Assembly (NCBI RefSeq): GCF_007827595.1
Contig: NZ_VISR01000002.1
Coordinates: 558,001-622,000, forward strand
Reading direction: 5' to 3'
Origin: Streptomyces sp. BK340
GTDB taxonomy: Bacteria > Actinomycetota > Actinomycetes > Streptomycetales > Streptomycetaceae
Length of the DNA: 64,000 nt
Shown here: one piece after another, positions 19,040 through 26,102 of the stretch
Numbering within the stretch: position 1 is the first letter of the stretch
Layout: each line of letters starts with the position of its first letter
Made by a program: the position numbers and the translations under genes
Notes under the pieces: model-generated
Told to the model about the DNA's origin: nothing
Seen by the model: only the letters and a program-made list of their open reading frames with translations
The model's database searches: none

Positions 19040-19516
19040 ATGGCCGTGAAGGACCGGGACCGGTTCTCCACCGCGACCAGGCTCAAGCTGCTCGGCGAGC
19101 AGACGGCGGCCCGCGTCTACCGCTCCCAGACCAAGCGGCAGGCTCGCCGCTCCCGCCTCACCGGCCGCGCGGCGCTGCTCGCGCTCGTGCTGTGCTCGCT
19201 GATCGTCGCGCTCGCCTATCCGATGCGGCAGTACGTCTCCCAGCGCGCCGAGATCGCCGACCAGCAGCGGCAGCAGGAACAGGCCCGCAAACGGGTCGAA
19301 CAGCTGCGCGACCTCAAGGCGCGCTGGCAGGACGACGCCTATGCCGAGCAGCAGATCCGGCGCCGGCTGCACTATGTGATGCCCGGTGAGACCGGGTACG
19401 TCGTGATCGACCCGGGCGCGGCCAAGCAGTCCCGCGCCGACCTCGGGGCCGCCCACCGGCCCTGGTACGCGAACGTCTGGGACGGGGTCGACAAGTCCGA
19501 CGCCTCCGACCAGTGA
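19040..19516 (+). CDS. divIC: Septum formation initiator DivIC/FtsB-like
   Basis: The 158-residue bitopic protein has a basic cytoplasmic N-terminus (about 1–43, including TKRQARRSRLTGR), one membrane helix (about 44–62, AALLALVLCSLIVALAYPM), and an extracellular coiled coil (about 63–105, with RAEIADQQRQQEQARKRVEQ). The short tail YVMPGETGYVVID is typical of FtsB/DivIC. It should join FtsL and FtsQ in the divisome. In Streptomyces divIC follows eno, and this location is the same. ATG 19040 follows GGAGGCGGGG. Confidence 0.9.
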   Translation: MAVKDRDRFSTATRLKLLGEQTAARVYRSQTKRQARRSRLTGRAALLALVLCSLIVALAYPMRQYVSQRAEIADQQRQQEQARKRVEQLRDLKARWQDDAYAEQQIRRRLHYVMPGETGYVVIDPGAAKQSRADLGAAHRPWYANVWDGVDKSDASDQ

Positions 19517-19544
19517 ACCGACAGAAAGACAGCTGAACACAGTC

Positions 19545-21107
19545 ATGGAAACGCCTCCGCCGCCCACTCCGCGTACCGAGCCGACCGACGCGGACGTCGA
19601 GGCCTTCAAGCAGCAGCTCGGGCGTCCGCCGCGCGGGCTGAGGGCGATCGCGCACCGGTGCCCGTGCGGGCAGCCGGACGTCGTGGAGACCGCACCGCGG
19701 CTGCCGGACGGCACGCCCTTCCCGACGACGTACTACCTGACGTGCCCGCGCGCCGCCTCGGCGATCGGCACGCTGGAGGCGGACGGCGTCATGAAGGAGA
19801 TGACGGAGCGGCTGCAGAACGACCCCGAGCTGGCCGCCGCGTACCGGGCCGCGCACGAGGACTACATCCGGCGCCGGGACGAGATCGAGGTCCTGGAGGG
19901 CTTCCCGAGCGCGGGCGGCATGCCGGACCGGGTGAAGTGCCTGCACGTGCTGGTGGGCCACTCGCTGGCCGCCGGCCCGGGCGTGAACCCGCTCGGCGAC
20001 GAGGCGATCGCCATGCTGCCGGAGTGGTGGCGCAAGGGGCCGTGCGTGCAGCCGCTCGTGGCGCCCGACCCGGCGGACGAGCACCCGGGCGAGGAGGGCG
20101 CGGTCCTCGACCCCGCCGAGGCCCGCAGCGGCTTCTTCGCCGGCAGGCCGCCGGTCGCCGAGGGCTTCTCGCGTGTCGCGGCCGTCGACTGCGGTACGAA
20201 CTCGATCCGGCTGCTCGTCGCCGACGTGAACCCGGCGACCGGTGAGCTGCTGGAGCTGGACCGGCGCATGACGATCGTGCGGCTCGGCCAGGACGTGGAC
20301 CGCACCGGCCGGCTGGCGCCCGAGGCGCTGGAGCGGACCTTCGCGGCCTGCCGCGAGTACGCGGACGTCATCCGTGAACTCGGCGCCGCCAAGGTGCGGT
20401 TCGTCGCCACCTCGGCCTCCCGGGACGCGGAGAACCGGGACGACTTCGTGCGCGGTGTCGTCGACATCCTCGGTGTCGAGCCCGAGGTCATCAGCGGCGA
20501 CCGGGAGGCCGAGTTCTCCTTCACCGGTGCGACGAAGGAGCTCAAGGGCCGCGAGGACCTCGCCAAGCCCTACCTGGTGGTCGACATCGGCGGCGGCTCC
20601 ACCGAGTTCGTGGTGGGCGAGGACCGCGTACGGGCCGCGCGGTCCGTCGACGTGGGCTGCGTGCGGATGACCGAGCGGCATCTGGTGCAGGACGGCAAGG
20701 TGAGCGACCCGCCCACCGCGGAGCGGATCGCCGCGATGCGGGCCGACATCGAGGCCGCCCTGGACCTGGCCGAGGAGAGCGTCCCGCTGCGCGAGGCGCG
20801 GACCCTGGTCGGCCTGGCCGGCTCGGTCACCACCGTGTCCGCGATCGCCCAGGACCTGCCCGAGTACGACTCCGCGCGCATCCACCACTCCCGCGTCTCC
20901 CGCGACCGCGTCCGTGAGATCACCGAGCGGCTGCTGCGCTCCACGCATGCCGAGCGCGCCGCGATCGCGTCCATGCACCCGGGCCGGGTCGACGTCATCG
21001 GCGCGGGCGCCCTCGTGCTGCTCGCGATCATGGAACGGACCGGGGCCGAGGAGGTCGTCGTCAGCGAGCACGACATCCTCGACGGCATCGCGTGGTCGGT
21101 GGCGTAG
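19545..21107 (+). CDS. DUF501–Ppx/GppA exopolyphosphatase fusion
   Basis: The 520-residue protein has two domains. Residues about 12–165 are DUF501 (KQQLGRPPRGLRAIAHRCPCG … FPTTYYLTCPRAASAIGTLE … LPEWWRKGPC). After a linker (about 168–205), residues 206–520 are a Ppx/GppA phosphatase with VAAVDCGTNSIRLLVAD (phosphate-1), EFSFTGATKEL, VVDIGGGSTEFVVG (phosphate-2), RSVDVGCVRMTE and GLAGSVTTVSAIA. This enzyme class hydrolyses polyphosphate or pppGpp. In most actinobacteria these are two adjacent genes; here one frame runs through both with no stop. The ribosome site before ATG 19545 is weak. Either a real fusion or loss of a stop codon would explain it. Confidence 0.88.
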   Translation: METPPPPTPRTEPTDADVEAFKQQLGRPPRGLRAIAHRCPCGQPDVVETAPRLPDGTPFPTTYYLTCPRAASAIGTLEADGVMKEMTERLQNDPELAAAYRAAHEDYIRRRDEIEVLEGFPSAGGMPDRVKCLHVLVGHSLAAGPGVNPLGDEAIAMLPEWWRKGPCVQPLVAPDPADEHPGEEGAVLDPAEARSGFFAGRPPVAEGFSRVAAVDCGTNSIRLLVADVNPATGELLELDRRMTIVRLGQDVDRTGRLAPEALERTFAACREYADVIRELGAAKVRFVATSASRDAENRDDFVRGVVDILGVEPEVISGDREAEFSFTGATKELKGREDLAKPYLVVDIGGGSTEFVVGEDRVRAARSVDVGCVRMTERHLVQDGKVSDPPTAERIAAMRADIEAALDLAEESVPLREARTLVGLAGSVTTVSAIAQDLPEYDSARIHHSRVSRDRVREITERLLRSTHAERAAIASMHPGRVDVIGAGALVLLAIMERTGAEEVVVSEHDILDGIAWSVA

Positions 21108-21170
21108 CTCTCTTTTGTTACTGGTCGGTAGCTGTCGGCTGAGCAGGTCGGATAACGTCTGAGCGGGACT

Positions 21171-21192
21171 GAGGGGCCCTCGAGGGCCCCTC
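21171..21192. terminator. Perfect palindrome after the Ppx/GppA gene
   Basis: The 22-bp sequence starting GAGGGGCCCTC is perfectly self-complementary, so it can form a hairpin. It lies 64 bp after the stop codon and has no T tract. Confidence 0.5.
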
Positions 21193-21214
21193 GGTGACGG
21201 CCGGTCGGAAAAGT

Positions 21215-21232
21215 TCGTGAAGTTCTTCACAA
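21215..21232 (+). promoter_or_regulatory. Rex-type redox operator (ROP) upstream of ndh
   Basis: TCGTGAA-GTTC-TTCACAA differs at one base from the Rex consensus TTGTGAA-N4-TTCACAA. Rex senses the NADH/NAD+ ratio and is known to control NADH dehydrogenase and cytochrome genes in Streptomyces. The site is about 320 bp before the ndh start, so the transcript would have a long leader. Confidence 0.65.
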
Positions 21233-21551
21233 GGAATTCCGTCTCGCGGAACCAGGAAAAGGGGCCGGTTGGCCCTTCCGGGGGCTTCCAGGCTGTTTGA
21301 ACATGTTCAGACGGTGGGTGGAGCAGGGGCCCGGAGGGGGGTGCTCCAGGGGTGTTGCGAGGTGCTCACAACCACCCCGGTCACCCAGAGAGGCAGCTCA
21401 CGCGGCCTTGACAACGGGGCAGACCGCCCAGGTGTTCACCCTCGGCGCCATGACCTGCGTCACGCGGGTCGCGGAGTTTAGCACAGGGCCTGTCGGACCT
21501 TGTGAAGGGGCGCACGAGCACCCCTCCCGGGCCGGGTGGATACTCGATGGC
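21233..21551 (+). other. Long leader/intergenic region of ndh
   Basis: No gene was supported in this 319-bp stretch. It contains a perfect 12-bp palindrome (TGAACATGTTCA, 21298–21309) and an isolated TTGACA at 21408–21413 that could be a second promoter −35. Confidence 0.35.
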
Positions 21552-22931
21552 ATGAGCACCACGGAGCGTCCCAGGATCCTCGTAGTAGGCGGTGGGTACG
21601 TAGGCCTGTACGCAGCTCGGCGCATCCTCAAGAAGATGCGCTACGGCGAGGCGACCGTCACGGTCGTCGACCCCCGGTCGTACATGACCTACCAGCCCTT
21701 CCTCCCCGAAGCCGCCGCCGGCAGCATCTCCCCTCGGCATGTCGTCGTCCCGCTGCGACGCGTGCTGCCGAAGGCGGAGGTCCTCACCGGCCGGGTCACC
21801 ACCATCGACCAGGACCGCAAGGTCGCCACGATCGCCCCGCTGGTGGGCGAGGCGTACGAGCTGCCTTTCGACTACCTCGTCATCGCGATGGGCGCGGTCT
21901 CCCGCACCTTCCCGATCCCCGGCCTCGCCGAGCAGGGCATCGGCATGAAGGGCATCGAGGAGTCCATCGGCCTGCGCAACCACGTCCTCGAGCAGCTGGA
22001 CAAGGCCGACTCCACGACCGACGAGGAGATCCGCCGCAAGGCGCTCACCTTCGTCTTCATCGGCGGTGGCTTCGCGGGTGCGGAGACCATCGGCGAGGTC
22101 GAGGACATGGCCCGGGACGCGGCCAAGTACTACAAGAACGTCTCCCGCGAGGACATGCGCTTCGTCCTCGTCGACGCCGCCGACAAGATCCTTCCCGAGG
22201 TCGGCCCCAAGCTCGGCCAGTACGGCAAGGAGCACCTGGAGAGCCGGGGCGTGGAGATCTACCTCTCCACCTCCATGGACTCCTGCGTCGACGGCCACGT
22301 GGTGCTGAAGAACGGCCTCGAGGTCGACTCCAACACCATCGTCTGGACCGCCGGCGTCAAGCCGAACCCGGCTCTCGCCCGCTTCGGCCTGCCCCTCGGC
22401 CCCCGCGGCCACGTCGACTGCGAGCCCACGCTCCAGGTCGCCGGCACCGACTACATCTGGGCCGCGGGCGACAACGCCCAGGTGCCCGACCTCGTCGGCC
22501 GCAAGGCGGGCAACGAGAACGCCTGGTGCCCGCCGAACGCCCAGCACGCGCTGCGCCAGGCGCGCGTCCTCGGCGACAACGTGATCTCCGGTATGCGGGG
22601 CTTCCCGCAGAAGGAGTACGAGCACGGCAACAAGGGTGCGGTCGCCGGTCTCGGCCTGCACAAGGGCGTGGCGATGATCGTCATGGGCAAGATGAAGATC
22701 AAGCTCAAGGGCCGCCTCGCCTGGTACATGCACCGTGGCTACCACGGTCTGGCGATGCCGACCTGGAACCGCAAGATCCGCGTCTTCGCCGACTGGACCC
22801 TCGCCATGTTCCTCAAGCGCGAGGTCGTCTCCCTCGGCGCCATGGAGAACCCGCGCGAGGAGTTCTACGAGGCCGCCAAGCCGGCGCCGGTCGCCGCCGC
22901 CAAGACCGAGGCGAAGGCCAAGGCCTCCTGA
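21552..22931 (+). CDS. ndh: Type II NADH dehydrogenase (NDH-2)
   Basis: The 459-residue peripheral membrane flavoprotein passes electrons from NADH to menaquinone without pumping protons. It has the FAD-binding Rossmann motif RILVVGGGYVGLYAAR at the N-terminus, YQPFLPEAAAG (quinone-site region), a second dinucleotide fold FVFIGGGFAGAETIGE, and the FAD-ribityl motif IWAAGDNAQVPD. The C-terminal region (KIRVFADWTLAMFLKREVVS) gives amphipathic membrane-binding helices. Start ATG 21552 has only a distant ribosome site. A Rex-type operator upstream suggests redox control. The transcript ends at a 15-bp hairpin. Confidence 0.92.
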   Translation: MSTTERPRILVVGGGYVGLYAARRILKKMRYGEATVTVVDPRSYMTYQPFLPEAAAGSISPRHVVVPLRRVLPKAEVLTGRVTTIDQDRKVATIAPLVGEAYELPFDYLVIAMGAVSRTFPIPGLAEQGIGMKGIEESIGLRNHVLEQLDKADSTTDEEIRRKALTFVFIGGGFAGAETIGEVEDMARDAAKYYKNVSREDMRFVLVDAADKILPEVGPKLGQYGKEHLESRGVEIYLSTSMDSCVDGHVVLKNGLEVDSNTIVWTAGVKPNPALARFGLPLGPRGHVDCEPTLQVAGTDYIWAAGDNAQVPDLVGRKAGNENAWCPPNAQHALRQARVLGDNVISGMRGFPQKEYEHGNKGAVAGLGLHKGVAMIVMGKMKIKLKGRLAWYMHRGYHGLAMPTWNRKIRVFADWTLAMFLKREVVSLGAMENPREEFYEAAKPAPVAAAKTEAKAKAS

Positions 22932-22953
22932 CCTCCGGTCGTCCGACAGCCCG

Positions 22954-22993
22954 AAGGGGCCGCCCGCCATCCGTGGTGCGGGCGGCCCCTTCG
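22954..22993 (+). terminator. Terminator after ndh
   Basis: A perfect 15-bp stem (22954–22968 with 22979–22993) with a 10-nt loop starts 23 bp after the ndh stop. Confidence 0.85.
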
Positions 22994-23095
22994 TCGTGTG
23001 CGCCGTACCGTCGCAGGGAGCCGACCGTGCCGTCAGTGGGGTGATCTCTGCACGCGCCGCCCCGGCATCCCCGGCGCGGGTGGTACAGGAGCCAC

Positions 23096-23851
23096 GTGAG
23101 CACGCAACCGCCGCTCGGCCCGCCACCCGGCCCCCTGTTCGGGGTCCCCGGCTCCGGTCAGCCGCCTCCCCGGCGCCCCTGGTGGCTCAGGCCGCCCGCG
23201 CTCATCGGCGCTGCCGCCGCCGTGGTGGCGATCGCGGTGGGGCTCGTGATCCTGCTCGGCGGCCCCGAGCCGGCACACGAACGTGTCGAGACCGCCGCGC
23301 AGGCCCGGGACCTCGCGAGACGCGTGGCCCTGAAGCCCACGGACTGGGGGTCCGGATATCTGCGCAGCACCCCCTACGAGACCGGCGACGTCACGGAGTC
23401 GGTCGCCGACGCCAGCTGCTACCTCGTGGTGCAGACACCGGTGAACATGCTGGCCGCGCTGGAGCGCAACGCACAGAGCCCGGACCGGAGGGTCGTCAAC
23501 ACGTCGACGGTCATCGTCCACCGGAACGCCGCGTCCGCCGCTGCGGGCATCACCCGGTTCCGCATGGACGCGCGGCGATGCCGGACGGAGTACGACTCCG
23601 CGAGCAAGCAGAAGTGGGAGGACGTGAGGGCGGTCGACGTTCCGGGCCTGAAGGGCTTCGACGAGGTCGCGGGCGAGGAGGGCCACCAGGTCGTCGACGA
23701 GACGGGCCTGAAGCTGGACGAGTACTACACACAGCTCACCGGCCGCAAAGGGCAGGTCCTGATGCAGGCGACCGTCGCCCGCTCGGGCGGCCAGGGGCGC
23801 GACCGCGAGGAGGCGGTGCACGCCCTCACGCTCATGCTGAGCCGCCTGTAG
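23096..23851 (+). CDS. Membrane-anchored exported protein of unknown function
   Basis: The 251-residue protein has a proline-rich cytoplasmic N-terminus (about 1–30) and one membrane helix (about 34–55, ALIGAAAAVVAIAVGLVILLG). An extracellular domain follows with three cysteines (two close to the pattern SCYL and RRCRTEY) and no catalytic motif that I recognise. GTG 23096 lies after AGGAG. It stands convergent to the secreted protein at 23863–24492, and only 11 bp separate their stops. The topology suggests a sensor or surface accessory protein, but this is inference. Confidence 0.7.
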   Translation: MSTQPPLGPPPGPLFGVPGSGQPPPRRPWWLRPPALIGAAAAVVAIAVGLVILLGGPEPAHERVETAAQARDLARRVALKPTDWGSGYLRSTPYETGDVTESVADASCYLVVQTPVNMLAALERNAQSPDRRVVNTSTVIVHRNAASAAAGITRFRMDARRCRTEYDSASKQKWEDVRAVDVPGLKGFDEVAGEEGHQVVDETGLKLDEYYTQLTGRKGQVLMQATVARSGGQGRDREEAVHALTLMLSRL

Positions 23852-23862
23852 CGGGCGCCGGG

Positions 23863-24492
23863 TCACAGGGACCGGGTGGTGGTGCCGCTCGGCAGCTGGA
23901 GGCTGCTGAGGAACTGCCGGTAGTCCGCGTCCATGGTCTTCCGCGTGTCCTTGGTGCCGATGGCCAGGATCTGGACCATGTGGTCGCCGAGATCGACGAA
24001 GCGGGTGTGGCCGGCCGTGCCGTCACGGGCGGACAGGGCCGCGTCGACCACCGGCTGGCCGGCGTCCGTGGTGCTGTCCCGGACGTCGTGAGCGGTGAGC
24101 CGTTCGTCGGCGGACCGGGAGCCCTTGTTGTAGTTGTCCAGCGCGTTCTTGAGGCTGCCCCGCAGGTCCCACCGGCCACCGCCGCCCGGCGCGTCGTAGA
24201 CCACGAAGCCGATGGCACCGTAGTCGGTGGCCACCTGGTAGGCGCGGCCCTGGATGCCGTTCACGGTGCACTTCTGCATCTGGGCGTCCCCGGGCAGCTC
24301 GGCCGTGACGCCGCTCGGGTCGTCGGTGGTCTGCGTCCAGTGTGCGGCGGCGTCGGCGACGGCCGCCGTGGCGGCTGCCGGGGGCGTCGACGGAGCGGCG
24401 AAGGCACTGGTGGGCAGCAGCACGCCGCCGGTGATCACGGTGGTCGAAGCGGCGAGCAGGGCAAGACGTCGGAACCTGGCGGGACGGGTCAT
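23863..24492 (-). CDS. Secreted protein of unknown function
   Basis: The 209-residue product has a classical Sec signal peptide (MTRPARFRRLALLAASTTVI, cleavage probably after AFA near residue 32). The mature domain, about 175 residues, has alternating hydrophobic strands (GIQGRAYQVATDYGAIGFVVYD, HTRFVDLGDHMVQILAIGT) and only one obvious cysteine (MQKCTV). I do not recognise a family. The ribosome site before ATG 24492 is weak. It is monocistronic and shares a divergent 267-bp region with the methyltransferase gene at 24760. No promoter box stood out. Confidence 0.7.
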   Translation of the reverse strand: MTRPARFRRLALLAASTTVITGGVLLPTSAFAAPSTPPAAATAAVADAAAHWTQTTDDPSGVTAELPGDAQMQKCTVNGIQGRAYQVATDYGAIGFVVYDAPGGGGRWDLRGSLKNALDNYNKGSRSADERLTAHDVRDSTTDAGQPVVDAALSARDGTAGHTRFVDLGDHMVQILAIGTKDTRKTMDADYRQFLSSLQLPSGTTTRSL

Positions 24493-24759
24493 GGGAGTTC
24501 ACATCCAGAAGTGGGAGAGAGGGGAGTAAACGGGATGTTCTGCCTCTATTAGCCTCTTGTTGGGCAAGCGGGGCATGACCCTGGATCTCGTGACTTGACC
24601 GAACGCGGTCCCCGGCGCTAACGCGGGAGTGTGATGGTTCGGCCGTCGTGTCGGCAGGAGCGTGCGGAGGGGAATGACGTCGGCGTGCCGGGTCGTTTCC
24701 CTGCCGGCCGGACGGAGACGATCCGGCGGGCAGCCGATTCCTTTCACCGGAGGTGCGCC

Positions 24760-26049
24760 ATGGCCGAAGCCGCGTCGCGGCTGAGGAGTCTTGCCGAGCA
24801 GATGCTGGGAGTCCCGCTCCCGGTGCGGCTACGAGCCTGGGACGGGTCACAGGCGGGTCCGCCGGACGCGCCGACGCTCGTCGTGCGCAACCGCCGCGCC
24901 CTGCGTCACATGTTGTTCAAACCGGGCGAGCTGGGCCTCGCCCGTGCCTGGGTCGCCGGAGACCTGGACATCGAGGGCGACCTGTACACCGCGCTCGACG
25001 CCGTGGCCGGACTGGTGTGGGAGCGCGGGGAGGACTCCCGCAGCCTCGCCCAGGCACTGCGCGACCCCGAAGTACGGGCCGCCGCGCGAGAGCTGCTGCG
25101 GCTCGTCGGGCCGCCGATCCCGCCCGCCCCGCCGCGCGAGGAGGTCCGCCGGCGCCGTCATCTGCACACGCGCCGCAGCGACAAGGAGGCCATCAGCCAC
25201 CACTACGACGTCGGCAACGACTTCTACGCGATCGTCCTCGGACCGTCGATGGTCTACTCGTGCGCGTACTGGGAGGACGGCGGCACCCTGGAGTCCGCCC
25301 AGCGCGACAAGCTCGAACTCGTCTGCGCCAAGCTCGGCCTGAAGGAGGGGCAGCGGCTGCTCGACGTCGGCTGCGGCTGGGGTTCGATGGCCGTCCATGC
25401 GGCCCGTGAGCACGGCGTGAGCGTCGTCGGGGTCACGCTGTCGCAGGAACAGGCCGCGTACGCCCGTAAGCGCGTCGCGGACGAGGGTCTGACCGACCGG
25501 GTGGAGATCAGGGTCCAGGACTACCGGGACGTCGTGGACGGCCCCTACGACGCCATCTCCTCCATCGGCATGGCCGAACACGTCGGCGCCGAACGCTACC
25601 TGGCGTACGCGCGCAGTCTGTACGCCCTGCTGAAGCCCGGCGGACGGCTGCTCAACCACCAGATCGCCCGTCGCCCGCAGCACGACGAATCCGGGTACGA
25701 GACCGACCCGTTCATCGACGCCTACGTCTTCCCGGACGGCGAACTCGCCCCGATCGGCACCACCGTCACCCAGCTGGAGCGCGCCGGCTTCGAGGTCAGG
25801 GACGTGGAGTCGATCCGCGAGCACTACGCCCGCACCCTGCGCCGGTGGGTCGCCGGCCTGGAGGCCGACTGGGACCGCGCGGTCCGCCTCACCAGCCCGG
25901 GCCGCGCCCGCGTCTGGCTCCTGTACATGGCCGCCAGCGCGCTCGCCTTCGAACACAACCGCATCGGCGTCAACCAGGTCCTGGCGGTCCGCACCCCGGA
26001 GTCCGGCGGGTCCGGCCTGCCGCTGCGCACCCGCACCTGGAACTCCTGA
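24760..26049 (+). CDS. Cyclopropane-fatty-acyl-phospholipid synthase-like SAM methyltransferase
   Basis: The 429-residue enzyme belongs to the Cfa/Mmas family, which adds a methylene or methyl group to the double bond of membrane lipids. The N-terminal part (about 1–150) has the usual leader domain (LVVRNRRALRHMLFKPGELGLARAWVAGDLDIEGDL). The catalytic part has SHHYDVGNDFYAIVLGPSMVYSCAYW, SAM motif I LLDVGCGWGS (Asp202), GVTLSQEQAAYA, and SSIGMAEHVGAERY (Glu in the bicarbonate or catalytic site). The C-terminal region (DPFIDAYVFPDGELAPIG) is also typical. ATG 24760 follows CGGAGGTG. It is monocistronic and ends at a strong hairpin shared with the convergent ABC operon. Confidence 0.93.
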   Translation: MAEAASRLRSLAEQMLGVPLPVRLRAWDGSQAGPPDAPTLVVRNRRALRHMLFKPGELGLARAWVAGDLDIEGDLYTALDAVAGLVWERGEDSRSLAQALRDPEVRAAARELLRLVGPPIPPAPPREEVRRRRHLHTRRSDKEAISHHYDVGNDFYAIVLGPSMVYSCAYWEDGGTLESAQRDKLELVCAKLGLKEGQRLLDVGCGWGSMAVHAAREHGVSVVGVTLSQEQAAYARKRVADEGLTDRVEIRVQDYRDVVDGPYDAISSIGMAEHVGAERYLAYARSLYALLKPGGRLLNHQIARRPQHDESGYETDPFIDAYVFPDGELAPIGTTVTQLERAGFEVRDVESIREHYARTLRRWVAGLEADWDRAVRLTSPGRARVWLLYMAASALAFEHNRIGVNQVLAVRTPESGGSGLPLRTRTWNS

Positions 26050-26055
26050 GACGGC

Positions 26056-26088
26056 AAGGGCCCCGCTCCGTACCGGAGCGGGGCCCTT
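26056..26088. terminator. Bidirectional terminator
   Basis: A 15-bp perfect stem (26056–26070 with 26074–26088) with a 3-nt loop separates the convergent methyltransferase and ABC permease genes. Confidence 0.85.
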
Positions 26089-26102
26089 GGTCCGTCGTAC
26101 GG

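Noticed and set aside
21297..21551. An N-terminal extension of ndh starting at 21297
   Set aside because: It lacks any NDH-2 similarity, and the FAD motif begins just after ATG 21552. The region instead contains regulatory palindromes.
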